DNA from: Nibribacter koreensis
Lineage (GTDB): Bacteria > Bacteroidota > Bacteroidia > Cytophagales > Hymenobacteraceae
Assembly (NCBI RefSeq): GCF_039541795.1
Contig: NZ_BAABGX010000001.1
Span: 682,001-746,000 of the forward strand
Reading direction: 5' to 3'
Length of the DNA stretch: 64,000 nt
Below are positions 8,320-16,984 of the stretch, piece after piece. The position numbers were made by a program, and so were the translations under genes. The notes below the pieces were generated by a model that was not told the origin of the DNA, did no database searches, and saw only the letters and a program-made list of their open reading frames with translations. The stretch's first letter is position 1. The number at the start of each line of letters is the position of its first letter.

Positions 8320-9369
8320 TTAGCTTACTTCTTCCTCGTCAAAATATAGTTTATAGAATTTGCGGCCGTCTGCGTCTTCACCTTTCACAATCATGTCCTT
8401 GTTGCCGTGAATGTACACGTGAAAGTTCTTGTCTAGCTTAAGTACGCTTTTAAACACCCTGGACTGCTTCTTTACCGCCTGCGTAGAAATCCCGAAGCTG
8501 TCTTCAATCTCCACTTCATAATTCTGGCGGTACTCGCCGTCAAAATTGCGGAAGGACTCAATCAACTCTGGCTGCTGCCCGAAGACCTCGGTCTCAAACT
8601 CTTCTTTGTCAAAAGTCTCATGCTTGGTGAAATACTCGGCAGACTTGTTAAGAAGTAGGATCTGATCTGTTTTCTCTACTTCAAACTCCTCCGTGAGGCG
8701 CTCAGAGATAAACTCTTTGGTGAGGTTAAGGAAATGGCTGGTCTGATGGAATTCATTACTGATCTGGGTGAGGCCCAAGAAATTCTGGCGCCAGTATTGG
8801 GCTTCTTCGCCGCGGTTCTGGTTGTCAATGATGGCCACCACGTAGCCGTATTCTGGCTGGGTGTTAAAGATGATGCAGCCTTTGTCAAACTTGTTGCTGT
8901 CAATGCCCTCCAGGTAAGAGATGGTAAAATCGCGGTTTTTGCGCTGCACGTCAAAGTATCCGTTTTTTACCTCAGTCTTAAAGATGCCCACGGCCTCCAC
9001 CACGCGCTCGTCAATCTCGCAGTTGATGAAGTGGGCAACGTACAATTCGCCGGGTTTTATCTTGGGGTGACTGGAGCTTTCAAACAAATGCCGGGCTATG
9101 CTTCTGGAGTTCTCATGAAAGTTGTCCTTGTCTGCGAAGATGTTGTCACAGTAGCTGTACACTTCATTGAACTTAAGTGAGGATGCGTGCGTGAACTTGA
9201 ACCGCTCATGCGCTGTGGCAAACTTGGTCAGGAAGAACTTCTCTAATCTTTCGGTCAGGCCGTCGCCGGGGGCAAAAGGGTTTTCAGAAAGGGTAAGTTT
9301 TTGTTCAAGACCTTTGTTGCCCACATGGTGAACAGATAAACTGGTAAGCGAAGCGGTATCAAATTTCAT
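8320..9369 (-). CDS. 37-kDa nucleoid-associated protein (NdpA/YejK-like)
   Basis: A 349-residue protein resembling the nucleoid-associated NA37 family common in Bacteroidota. It shows a long charged alpha/beta N-terminal domain and a C-terminal region with FKSVLKLDKNFHVYIHG and an acidic end. The open frame extends further upstream to 9516, but that part would be encoded by a 38-bp intergenic palindrome and lacks family character. I therefore use the ATG at 9369 (MKFDTASL). In E. coli the family binds DNA and sits on the nucleoid; its role here is inferred by homology. It is monocistronic, with a 340-bp upstream region (9370-9709) that also serves the divergent gene. Confidence 0.8.
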   Translation of the reverse strand: MKFDTASLTSLSVHHVGNKGLEQKLTLSENPFAPGDGLTERLEKFFLTKFATAHERFKFTHASSLKFNEVYSYCDNIFADKDNFHENSRSIARHLFESSSHPKIKPGELYVAHFINCEIDERVVEAVGIFKTEVKNGYFDVQRKNRDFTISYLEGIDSNKFDKGCIIFNTQPEYGYVVAIIDNQNRGEEAQYWRQNFLGLTQISNEFHQTSHFLNLTKEFISERLTEEFEVEKTDQILLLNKSAEYFTKHETFDKEEFETEVFGQQPELIESFRNFDGEYRQNYEVEIEDSFGISTQAVKKQSRVFKSVLKLDKNFHVYIHGNKDMIVKGEDADGRKFYKLYFDEEEVS

Positions 9370-9483
9370 CTGCTGATCTATATGGGTAAACGGTCTTAAA
9401 CAGGATGGAGAGAAGACAAAAATACGGTTTCTTGCCTGAACTACGCCAAGTTTTTCTGGGAAGGTAAGGTTCTTACCAGCCAG

Positions 9484-9521
9484 CGTTTTTGACCTGTTTT
9501 CCAGAAAATAAACCAAAAACG
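9484..9521. repeat. 38-bp palindrome family, copy 3
   Basis: It lies in the divergent promoter region between 9369 and 9710. The right arm has changed (AAACCAAAAACG), so the stem has mismatches near the centre. The rest of this 340-bp gap shows no recognised element. Confidence 0.8.
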
Positions 9522-9709
9522 GCCTTCTGAATTAATAATCTTGAATAAGAAGGAGGGAGGCCCTTATGTTAAACAACGGTATATGCCAATCTTGCCAGCA
9601 TGCAGAGGGATTGCAGACAAGGTTGATCATAAATTATATTCAAGGTTTTGAATCTTTAATGAGGCGTTGGTAGTAAGGAAGATTACTTGTTTACGCTGTT
9701 CCAATAAAA

Positions 9710-10384
9710 TTGAAATCTGCCTTGATGATTGCCGGTTACGTGTTTCTGTCCATCTGTGCGTTTGTACTAGTATATTTTTTGGTGGCCTTTATTTTGTCTA
9801 GATGGGGCGTGGACAAAGAGCCGCAAACCAGGCAGGAAGTGACCATGTACATCCTCACCAATGGCGTGCATACAGATCTGGTGGTGCCCGTAAAACATGA
9901 GCTTTTTGACTGGAACAAATTCATCAATTATCAGCATACCAAGGGCAAGGACAGCACCCATAATTGGGTGGCGTTTGGCTGGGGTGATAAAGGCTTTTAT
10001 CTGGAAACGCCTACCTGGGCTGATCTAAAAGTAAGCACCGCGTTTAAAGCCGCCACCGGCTTAAGCAATTCGGCCATTCATGCTACGTTTTATAAAGACA
10101 TGCAAGAATCTGCGGATTGCAAACGCATCCAAATCAGCGTGCAGCAATACAACCGTCTCATCAAATTCATCAAAACTAGGTTTGACCTGGACGCCAAAGG
10201 CAAGCCTATCCATATACAGACCAATGCCAACTACGGTCTTAATGATGCTTTCTACGAGGCCAAAGGCAGCTACAATCTCTTTTACACCTGCAACACCTGG
10301 GCCAACAACGGCCTCAAAGCCTCGGGCCAGAAAGCCAGCATCTGGACCCCGTTTTACCAAGGTATCTTTTACCAGTATCAGTAA
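9710..10384 (+). CDS. DUF2459/TIGR02117 family membrane-anchored protein
   Basis: A 224-residue protein with one N-terminal membrane segment (about 7-29) and an extracytoplasmic domain. It carries the family blocks NGVHTDLVVPV, WVAFGWGDKGFYLETPTWADLK, and FYTCNTWANNGLK near the end. The GVHTD and CNTW blocks suggest a Cys/His-containing active site of the NlpC/P60-like fold, but no activity is established to my knowledge. The start is TTG at 9710, which keeps a lysine before the membrane segment; an ATG at 9725 is the alternative. The gene stands alone. Confidence 0.75.
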   Translation: MKSALMIAGYVFLSICAFVLVYFLVAFILSRWGVDKEPQTRQEVTMYILTNGVHTDLVVPVKHELFDWNKFINYQHTKGKDSTHNWVAFGWGDKGFYLETPTWADLKVSTAFKAATGLSNSAIHATFYKDMQESADCKRIQISVQQYNRLIKFIKTRFDLDAKGKPIHIQTNANYGLNDAFYEAKGSYNLFYTCNTWANNGLKASGQKASIWTPFYQGIFYQYQ

Positions 10385-10409
10385 TTTCTCCTATGTATTC
10401 TTCTTAAGC

Positions 10410-10447
10410 CGTTTTTGGCTTAGTTTTGAGAAAACAGGCTGAAAACG
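10410..10447. repeat. 38-bp palindrome family, copy 4
   Basis: It lies 25 bp after the DUF2459 gene and 25 bp before the following broken gene. The arms are partly diverged (GGCTTAG versus CAGGCTG). Confidence 0.8.
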
Positions 10448-10472
10448 GTTTATTTGTTTAAAGTGGGATTGA

Positions 10473-10919
10473 ATGGAATTAAGAAAGGGTTATGTAACAT
10501 TATCTAGTGAAACAACAGTCATTCAAAAGTTTATTTTTCCATTTGGTGGTTTCATTCTATGGATTGTTTGTAGCGCTTATGTTTTTCTTTATACAGACAA
10601 ATTCACGACCGTTTTGCCAGTCATAATTTTTGCGTTGTTCATATTGGTATTAGCTTTTATTACTAATAAAAGGCTCTGGTATATTTACTATGATGAGAAT
10701 AAGGTTTGACTAAAAAACTATAGATCTATCAAGGATGTGCCATTTTCTGAGATTATGGAAGTCAGAAAGGTTTCAAATACTTACTATGAAATAACTCTTG
10801 ATGATGGATCATCATATTTATTTTTGCCGCCTTTTTATGAAAACCTAACTTCTTTTTCATCTGAGCTACCTAGCATACATGCATTCAGGAAACAGATTGG
10901 TCTACGAAATAGGATATGA
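10473..10919 (+). pseudogene. Small membrane protein gene interrupted by an in-frame TGA
   Basis: Two same-frame halves, 10473-10706 and 10710-10919, are separated only by a TGA at 10707-10709. Read through, they give a 148-residue protein. It has two membrane segments (about 23-41 and 46-63), then a YIYYDE strand and a PH-like soluble tail (VPFSEIMEVRKV, YYEITLDDGSSYLF). The second half starts mid-domain and has no plausible start of its own except a GTG at 10737. The stretch is clearly more AT-rich than its neighbours, and so is the following 290-bp gap, so it may be acquired. A sequencing error would also explain it. Confidence 0.7.
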
Positions 10920-11137
10920 ATAATAAGAACGTAATACAGCGGTTGTATAAAATTTGAAATAATGATTCCTGCTTAACATATAATAAGCTATAGTGCTTTC
11001 AGTATTAGTTTAAAATGCGATAAGATAATAGTCTTATAATTTATATTATGTTAAGTAGTTTTTAGAAACTTACTCATCTCTTTACTATTCTGAGTTAAAA
11101 CGCTGTTCACAGATTTAGCAGGTTAACGCTAAAGTAT

Positions 11138-11185
11138 AAAACCGTTTTCGGCCTACTTTCTGGAGAATAGGCCGAAAACGGTTTT
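11138..11185. repeat. 38-bp palindrome family, copy 5 (paired T-to-C/A-to-G change)
   Basis: Core 11143-11180. The usual TTTTTGG is TTTTCGG on the left and CCGAAAA on the right, a compensated change. Local AAAAC/GTTTT arms extend it to 48 bp. It sits between convergent genes. The rest of 10920-11137 is AT-rich with nothing recognised. Confidence 0.88.
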
Positions 11186-11210
11186 CTTAAGGCATGAGAA
11201 TAATGCCACA

Positions 11211-11753
11211 TCAATGAAGCTTTCTAAACAAGGCTTGGATACTTTGGAGGATGCCTCTTTGAATGTCCTCTGATTTCTTGGGTATGACAGTTTCTGCTTC
11301 TGCTTTCCATAGCAGTTTATTTTGAGCTGGGTCTATTATATGCATGGACAAAGTGCCTGCTTTGTATTTTCCAACGGGTACCTCCTTGCTCTTCCATTGA
11401 TAGCGCCTTTGGCCTGTATACCTGGGTGGATCTGTGATGAAATTGGTTTGTCTGGTTTGGGTTTTGTCTTCTACCACCATCCCAAAGTTCACTAGTAAAT
11501 CTGGATTAGTTTTATCTTGTCTTAAGCCCACTGCCATCATTTGTCTTAACACTTCGGCTTGCGCTAACTCTATCTGACGGTTGTACTCTGGTGGAGCATT
11601 TTGCAAAATGGAATCCTCTATGGAGAAGTCAAACGTTTTATACCTGGCTAATGAAAAGCCTGCCTCGGCTTCTGCATTCAATACCTTCACTGGTGAACAG
11701 GCTTCCCCTGCCACTAGAAGTACGGCCAACAAAATGACATATATGCTTTTCAT
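11211..11753 (-). CDS. DUF4136 exported protein
   Basis: A 180-residue protein with an N-terminal signal peptide; the cysteine at 19 follows AGEA, a weak lipobox, so lipidation is uncertain. The body resembles DUF4136: YKTFDF strand, PDLLVNF, GTLSMHIIDPAQNKLLWKAEAE, and a C-terminal helix. Members are envelope proteins of unknown function, frequent in Bacteroidota. The gene is flanked by hairpins on both sides and appears monocistronic. Confidence 0.8.
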   Translation of the reverse strand: MKSIYVILLAVLLVAGEACSPVKVLNAEAEAGFSLARYKTFDFSIEDSILQNAPPEYNRQIELAQAEVLRQMMAVGLRQDKTNPDLLVNFGMVVEDKTQTRQTNFITDPPRYTGQRRYQWKSKEVPVGKYKAGTLSMHIIDPAQNKLLWKAEAETVIPKKSEDIQRGILQSIQALFRKLH

Positions 11754-11882
11754 GATCGTATACCTTATGTTAACTAAGACTTAGTATTGCTGTCCTGTAT
11801 AACAATTATTCAAGCTGTTAGGATTCATTAGGGGCCTAACTATTGTAAGCAATTGGCTTAGGTGCATTTTAAAAAGCAGGAA

Positions 11883-11919
11883 AAACAAAAAAGGGAGCTT
11901 TAGGCTCCCTTTTTTGTTT
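11883..11919. terminator. Hairpin terminator downstream of the TPR gene
   Basis: A 16-bp A/T-flanked stem around GGGAGC/GCTCCC with a 5-base loop and T-runs on both sides. It serves the minus-strand TPR gene ending at 11934, and could block read-through from either side. Confidence 0.85.
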
Positions 11920-11933
11920 GGTATGTGCTAGAA

Positions 11934-13085
11934 TTACAAAGTCTCTAACAACGCATCCATGCGCTTGGCATCGGCTGGTCTGTCTAAAGCAGTGTACACT
12001 TTCAAGAGCGATTGAACGGTGGTGCGATCCTTTGGATTAGCTTTTAAAGCAGCTTCAAAGTAAGGCAAGGCAATGGCAAATTGCTTCTTGGCGTCATTTT
12101 GTAGCGCTTTTCCGTTTTTCTGGAACTCGGCCAAGGTCATTTTGTTGGCTCTGTTGTTTAAGTTAGCGCCTTTGTTGAAGTAATACACGCCCAAGTTGTA
12201 CTGAGCATCAAAGTTAGCAGGGTCCAACTGAGCGGCTTTTTTATAGGCGGCTAAGGCTTCTTCTGGCTTTTTGGTGCGCTCTAACAAGTTTCCTTTCACG
12301 GTCAGCAAGTTAGCGTTGTTAGGGTCGGCGGCAATGGCGGCGTCTAGCTTGGCCATGGACTCCTGCTCCTTCCCTGCTTTCAAAAACAGGTCAAGCTCTT
12401 GCAACATGAACGTTCTGTTGTCTGGATATGCTTCTCTTGCCTTGGCAATGATATCCATGGTCTCTTTCTCGTTTTTGTCTACAGTTGACGAGATGTAAAG
12501 CAACTGATTGTACACGGCTGGTGAGGCTTGTTTCATGTCTACCAGTTTGTTATACATCTTCTTGGCAGACGCATAGTCTTCATTACCAGCGGCGGCGTAG
12601 GCTGCGTACAGATACGCCGTAGTGTCTTGAGGCTTGTAGCTAGCTGCTTCTACATACGCTTTGTAGGCTTCGTCAAACTTCTTGTTGTTGTAGTTGTCAA
12701 CGCCCGCGTTCAAGGCATAAGCATACATGTTGCCCATCAAAATCTCCTTGCGCTTGTTGGCTTCTGCGGTGAACTCCTTCTTTTTGGTCTCTAAGGCAGG
12801 AACCTTCTCAAAAGCCTCATATGCTTCCTTGCTTGTCTGGGCTGGGTCAACAGTCTTGCCATAGATGGGGTGACCGGCCATGTCCATGTAAATTACACCT
12901 TTGTAATACCAGGCTTTGGCATTGTCCTTGGTTTTTTCATGCACCACGGCCTTGTCAATTTCAACTTTGGCTTTGTCAAGGGTACCTTTCTGGTGCAACA
13001 TTACGGCAGAAGTAACTGCGGAAGTCTGCGCATTCGCAACTTGGAGGGAAACAACCGCCGCAGCTGTTAAAAGAAATTTTTTCAT
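11934..13085 (-). CDS. Exported tetratricopeptide-repeat protein
   Basis: A 383-residue protein with a signal peptide (MKKFLLTAAAVVSLQVANAQ, cleavage after NAQ) and TPR-type helices through most of its length. Examples are DNAKAWYYKGVIYMD (about 55), TTAYLYAAYAAAGNEDYASA, NANLLTVKGNLLERTKKPEEA and NFDAQYNLGVYYFNKG. TPR arrays bind protein partners; the partner is unknown. It follows gyrA on the same strand with a 69-bp gap, an arrangement common in Bacteroidota, so the two may share a transcript. Confidence 0.85.
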   Translation of the reverse strand: MKKFLLTAAAVVSLQVANAQTSAVTSAVMLHQKGTLDKAKVEIDKAVVHEKTKDNAKAWYYKGVIYMDMAGHPIYGKTVDPAQTSKEAYEAFEKVPALETKKKEFTAEANKRKEILMGNMYAYALNAGVDNYNNKKFDEAYKAYVEAASYKPQDTTAYLYAAYAAAGNEDYASAKKMYNKLVDMKQASPAVYNQLLYISSTVDKNEKETMDIIAKAREAYPDNRTFMLQELDLFLKAGKEQESMAKLDAAIAADPNNANLLTVKGNLLERTKKPEEALAAYKKAAQLDPANFDAQYNLGVYYFNKGANLNNRANKMTLAEFQKNGKALQNDAKKQFAIALPYFEAALKANPKDRTTVQSLLKVYTALDRPADAKRMDALLETL

Positions 13086-13154
13086 CTCTCTTGTTTTTTG
13101 GTTAATGTTTGTGCTTGTCTATTCTACTATTACAATTTATCATTCCCAGAGGGC

Positions 13155-15695
13155 CTAGTTTTCACTAAGCATCTCTGGGTCTGTCAAATCCTCTGGGTTA
13201 AGGGCTTCATCAATTGGTAATTCAGACTCGTTCAGGATTGCTTCTTCCTTGTCTTCAATCTCAATTTTAGCTACAGATGAAATCTCATCTCCTTCGTTAA
13301 TCTTCAAGAGTCTTACGCCTTGTGACACACGACCAATCACTCTCAAATCTGCCACGCGCAATCTAATGGTGATGCCAGACTTGTTGATGATCATCAAATC
13401 ATCTGTGTCAACCACTCCTTTGATAGAAACCAGATGACCAGTTTTCTCCGTTACGTTCAAGGTTTTAACACCTTTACCGCCACGGTTGGTGATTCTGTAT
13501 TCTTCCAGTAAAGAGCGCTTGCCATAGCCTTTTTCAGAAACCACTAATAAGTTAGTGTCCAGGTTGTGTACACAAACCATACCAACTACTTTATCCTCGC
13601 TGTTGGCTAGGGAAATACCCCTCACCCCTGCCGCCGTACGGCCCATCACGCGCACTTTGTCCTCAGGGAATCTTACGGCTCTACCAGAACGCAGGGCGAT
13701 GATAATGTCATTGGCGCCGTTGGTCAGCTGCACATCTAGCAGTCTATCACCTTCATTAATGGTGATCGCGTTGATACCGGTGGCTCTTGGTCTTGAATAG
13801 GCCTCAAGAGGCGTTTTCTTGATAGTGCCTTGCTCGGTGCAGAATACCAGGTAGTTATTTAAAACGTAATCTGGGTTCTTAAGACCGGCAATATTGATAA
13901 CGGCTCTAACCTTGTCGTCTTTCTCAATGCTGATCAGGTTCTGGATGGCGCGGCCTTTGGTGGTCTTTCCTCCTTCTGGTACCTCGTATACCTTCACCCA
14001 GAACACGCGTCCAGACTCAGTGAAGATAAGCAGGTAGTTGTGCGTGCTGGCAATAAACAAGTGTTCTGTAAAGTCATCTTGCTTGCTGGTAGCCGCGCCT
14101 CTTGATCCTACCCCGCCTCTACTCTGGCTCCGGTATTCGGTTAAAGCAGTACGCTTGATATAGCCTTCATGCGAAATGGTAATTACCATGTTCTCATCTG
14201 GAATCATATCCTCCAAAGAGATGTCACTAGACACCATTTCAATGGCCGTGCGACGCTCATCTCCGTAACGCTCTCTAATCTCATTGAGCTCGTCTTTGAT
14301 GATTTGCATGCGTAGGCCTTCATCGGCTAGAACTGAAGTCAAGTAATCAATCAGGGCTTTGATCTCCTCATATTCCTTCATGATCTTGTCACGCTCCAGA
14401 CCAGTCAAACGCTGTAGACGCATGTCCAGAATGGCGCGGGCCTGAATGTCTGACAAGGCAAAACGCTCTATCAAACCGGCACGGGCAATTTCTGGGTCTC
14501 TGGAGCTTCTGATCAGGTTGATTACCTCATCCAGGTTATCCAAGGCTATGAGTAAACCTTCTAAGATGTGCGCACGCTTGCGGGCTTCCTCCAGTTCATA
14601 TTCGGTTCTTCTGATCACTACCTCATGACGATGCTCTACAAAGTGAACAATCAGGTCCTTAAGGTTAAGCGTAATGGGTCTTCCGCCTACCAAGGCCACA
14701 TTATTCACCCCAAAAGAGGATTGCAATTGCGTGTACTTGAAGAGGTTGTTTAAGACCACATTTGGAATAGCGTCTCTCTTAAGGTCATACACAATGCGCA
14801 GACCGTCACGGTCAGACTCATCGCGCAGATCAGAGATGCCTTCAATTTTTTTGTCATTGATGAGCGCGGCCGTCTTCTCAATCATGGACGCCTTGTTGAC
14901 CATGTACGGAATCTCCGTCACCACAATCTGCTCCTTGCCCGTCTTAGTGGTTTCAAAATTTGCTTTGGCGCGTACTATGACACGACCACGACCGGTCTCA
15001 AACGCGTTTTTAACGCCGTCATACCCGTAGATGATGCCACCCGTCGGGAAGTCTGGGGCCGTCACGTATTTCATCAGGTCCGCGATGGTAATGTCACGGT
15101 CGTCAATGTAGGCCATGATGCCGTTAATCACCTCGGTGAGGTTATGCGGAGCCATGTTGGTAGCCATCCCCACGGCAATACCAGACGTCCCGTTTACCAA
15201 GAGGTTGGGGAATTTGGCTGGCATCACGCTCGGCTCCTTCAGGGAGTCGTCAAAGTTGGGAACAAAATTAACGGTGTTTTTCTCCAGGTCGGCGAGTAGC
15301 TCATCGGCAATCCTTTTCAGGCGGGCCTCCGTGTAACGCATGGCGGCAGGTGAGTCACCATCAATAGACCCGAAGTTGCCTTGACCGTCTACCAATGGAT
15401 AGCGCAAAGACCAAGGCTGGGCCATGCGCACCATGGTGTCATACACAGACGTGTCACCATGCGGGTGGTACTTACCCAATACCTCACCAACAATCCTCGC
15501 TGATTTCTTATATGCTTTGTTATAGGAGACCCCTAGTTCAGACATTCCATAGAGCACCCGGCGGTGTACAGGCTTAAGGCCGTCTCTTACATCTGGAAGT
15601 GCCCTGGAAATGATAACGGACATTGAATAGTCAATATACGCACCGCGCATCTCGTCTTCAATGTTAATAGGGATAATCCGCTCGTTTTCTGCCAT
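13155..15695 (-). CDS. gyrA: DNA gyrase subunit A
   Basis: An 846-residue type IIA topoisomerase subunit; with GyrB it introduces negative supercoils. The catalytic tyrosine is Y121 in AAMRYTE. The quinolone-determining region is HPHGDTSVYD, with Thr at the position of E. coli S83 and Asp at that of D87. The C-terminal pinwheel domain has a GyrA-box-like QSRGGVG and later repeats (RGGKGVK, MGRTAAGVRG, GRVSQGVR), which favours gyrase over topoisomerase IV. The acidic tail is typical. The start is ATG at 15695 (MAENERIIP). Confidence 0.96.
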   Translation of the reverse strand: MAENERIIPINIEDEMRGAYIDYSMSVIISRALPDVRDGLKPVHRRVLYGMSELGVSYNKAYKKSARIVGEVLGKYHPHGDTSVYDTMVRMAQPWSLRYPLVDGQGNFGSIDGDSPAAMRYTEARLKRIADELLADLEKNTVNFVPNFDDSLKEPSVMPAKFPNLLVNGTSGIAVGMATNMAPHNLTEVINGIMAYIDDRDITIADLMKYVTAPDFPTGGIIYGYDGVKNAFETGRGRVIVRAKANFETTKTGKEQIVVTEIPYMVNKASMIEKTAALINDKKIEGISDLRDESDRDGLRIVYDLKRDAIPNVVLNNLFKYTQLQSSFGVNNVALVGGRPITLNLKDLIVHFVEHRHEVVIRRTEYELEEARKRAHILEGLLIALDNLDEVINLIRSSRDPEIARAGLIERFALSDIQARAILDMRLQRLTGLERDKIMKEYEEIKALIDYLTSVLADEGLRMQIIKDELNEIRERYGDERRTAIEMVSSDISLEDMIPDENMVITISHEGYIKRTALTEYRSQSRGGVGSRGAATSKQDDFTEHLFIASTHNYLLIFTESGRVFWVKVYEVPEGGKTTKGRAIQNLISIEKDDKVRAVINIAGLKNPDYVLNNYLVFCTEQGTIKKTPLEAYSRPRATGINAITINEGDRLLDVQLTNGANDIIIALRSGRAVRFPEDKVRVMGRTAAGVRGISLANSEDKVVGMVCVHNLDTNLLVVSEKGYGKRSLLEEYRITNRGGKGVKTLNVTEKTGHLVSIKGVVDTDDLMIINKSGITIRLRVADLRVIGRVSQGVRLLKINEGDEISSVAKIEIEDKEEAILNESELPIDEALNPEDLTDPEMLSEN

Positions 15696-15765
15696 TTTAC
15701 TTCAATAGAGCTTAAAAAATGCTGTTTTTATAAGCTTGCAATTTACTAAAAAAGATAGTGAAAAG

Positions 15766-16008
15766 CTAATCTTTGCGTTTCTTCTTAGACTTCTTTTTGG
15801 TCATCTCTTTCTGCACTTCCTTGGAGGGTTTGTCCAGTTTTTCTCCTATTCTTGGGTTCTGTTTTTTGTACCAGGGCATCCCCCTGAATTCCTGCTCTCC
15901 GTGCCGGTGAACCATACGCGTTTGGCAAGAGTTAATAGGGCAAGCCGCCTTGCAGGAAGTAAAAAGGGAAGCCGCTAAAAGCGCCATGAAAAACAAGGCT
16001 CTTGACAT
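15766..16008 (-). CDS. Small lipoprotein with basic C-terminus
   Basis: An 80-residue protein. The ATG at 16008 (MSRALFF) is chosen because it starts a lipoprotein signal ending in LFTSC; upstream ATGs would bury that signal. The mature part has a second CPINSC cysteine pair, QTRMVHRHGEQEFRGMPWY, and a very basic tail (KKKSKKKRKD) that could contact envelope phosphates. It lies 70 bp upstream of gyrA on the same strand. Function unknown; similar short proteins occur in relatives. Confidence 0.65.
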   Translation of the reverse strand: MSRALFFMALLAASLFTSCKAACPINSCQTRMVHRHGEQEFRGMPWYKKQNPRIGEKLDKPSKEVQKEMTKKKSKKKRKD

Positions 16009-16154
16009 AAGATTTGATGAAATATTAATGGAGGTGTACATGGTGCTGCCGTTAGAAACAATATATTTACTCATACGCTCGCCAAAGGTAAGCGACAAGT
16101 TATCAATTCAATCTCTATCCTAGTTCTTATATCAACATTTAAACGTCTTTACCC

Positions 16155-16901
16155 ATGTTTTATTCTTTCAAAAAACATTTCTTTAGCTTGGCATTCTTTG
16201 CCTTTATGGGCCATTTTTGTTTTGCGCAAAACACTGTTATTGGATTAGCTGCCCAAAATAATGTTAAAGCTGCTGCCAGCGGAAGCCTGTTTCAAACTTT
16301 TGATAACCGGTATGAAGGTGTGCGAGGCACTCCCTTTTTTATGGACGCTTGGTTGCCCGGAAGTATATTAATTAAGAAAAACAATTCTGGTGCAACAGAA
16401 GAATTTAAAAACCTAAAGTTAAAGTATGATGTACACGGCAATCAATTAGCAGCCGTTGTCTCTGAGACCAAAGACACTATTTTAATAAACGCTAATATCA
16501 TTTCTTCTTTTAAGGTTGAAATACCTCCTTATACCAATCCGGTGGAATTTAGAACCTTTACTGCTGCCCGCTCTTTAGACGCTCAATTGGTAGATGTTTT
16601 CTTTGCTGTGTTACATGATGGACACAACAAACTATTGAAGAGTGTTACAAAGCGATTTGTAAAAGCTAATTTTAAAGGAGGATACAGTGCAGGAAATTCC
16701 TATGATGAATTGGTGGAAGAGGCTCAGTACTATTTACTAAATGACGACCGCATGGTTAAAACGAAGCTTACCCGCAAGGCATTGGTTGAGGCTTTGCCGG
16801 CGCAACAAGAAAAAATCAAAGCGTATATCACTTCTCAAAAATTGGCAATGAACTCAGAGGCAGACTTTATAAGTGTTTTGGCTCATTTGGATGCCTTATA
16901 A
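16155..16901 (+). CDS. Exported protein of unknown function
   Basis: A 248-residue protein with a signal peptide ending near CFAQ (about residue 24). I recognise no domain. The body has a predicted beta-rich part (about 45-140), with the strands FFMDAWLPGSILIKK, LKLKYDVHGNQLAAVV and DTILINANIISSFKVE, then a charged helical C-terminal part. It is probably periplasmic or surface-bound. It is followed by a perfect hairpin terminator and is probably monocistronic. Confidence 0.6.
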   Translation: MFYSFKKHFFSLAFFAFMGHFCFAQNTVIGLAAQNNVKAAASGSLFQTFDNRYEGVRGTPFFMDAWLPGSILIKKNNSGATEEFKNLKLKYDVHGNQLAAVVSETKDTILINANIISSFKVEIPPYTNPVEFRTFTAARSLDAQLVDVFFAVLHDGHNKLLKSVTKRFVKANFKGGYSAGNSYDELVEEAQYYLLNDDRMVKTKLTRKALVEALPAQQEKIKAYITSQKLAMNSEADFISVLAHLDAL

Positions 16902-16916
16902 GATATGTATAGTACC

Positions 16917-16952
16917 AAAACAGAAAGGGGGCCATGGCCCCCTTTCTGTTTT
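16917..16952. terminator. Perfect 36-bp palindrome, bidirectional terminator
   Basis: The symmetric sequence centred on GGCCATGGCC, with AAAACAGAAAGGG/CCCTTTCTGTTTT arms, lies between converging genes. It overlaps the start of palindrome copy 6. Confidence 0.85.
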
Positions 16953-16984
16953 TAGCATGTTTTCACAAAAAGAAGCTAAAAACG
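16947..16984. repeat. 38-bp palindrome family, copy 6
   Basis: A degenerate copy (TTTTTAGCATG, then GAAGCTAAAAACG) that overlaps both the preceding terminator and the last codons and stop of the minus-strand gene at 16976. Confidence 0.7.

Noticed and set aside
9370..9516. N-terminal extension of the nucleoid-associated protein frame upstream of 9369
   Set aside because: It would be encoded by palindrome copy 3 and a leader without family character; the ATG at 9369 gives a typical length.
10707..10709. TGA as a selenocysteine codon
   Set aside because: No SECIS-like hairpin follows directly, the residue context is a membrane/soluble junction, and the protein is not a redox family.
15711..15737. 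AGCTTAAAAAATGCTGTTTTTATAAGC-like symmetry upstream of gyrA (27 bp, ends AGCTTA and ATAAGC)
   Set aside because: It is short, imperfect and differs from the 38-bp family in spacing; chance in an AT-rich leader is likely.
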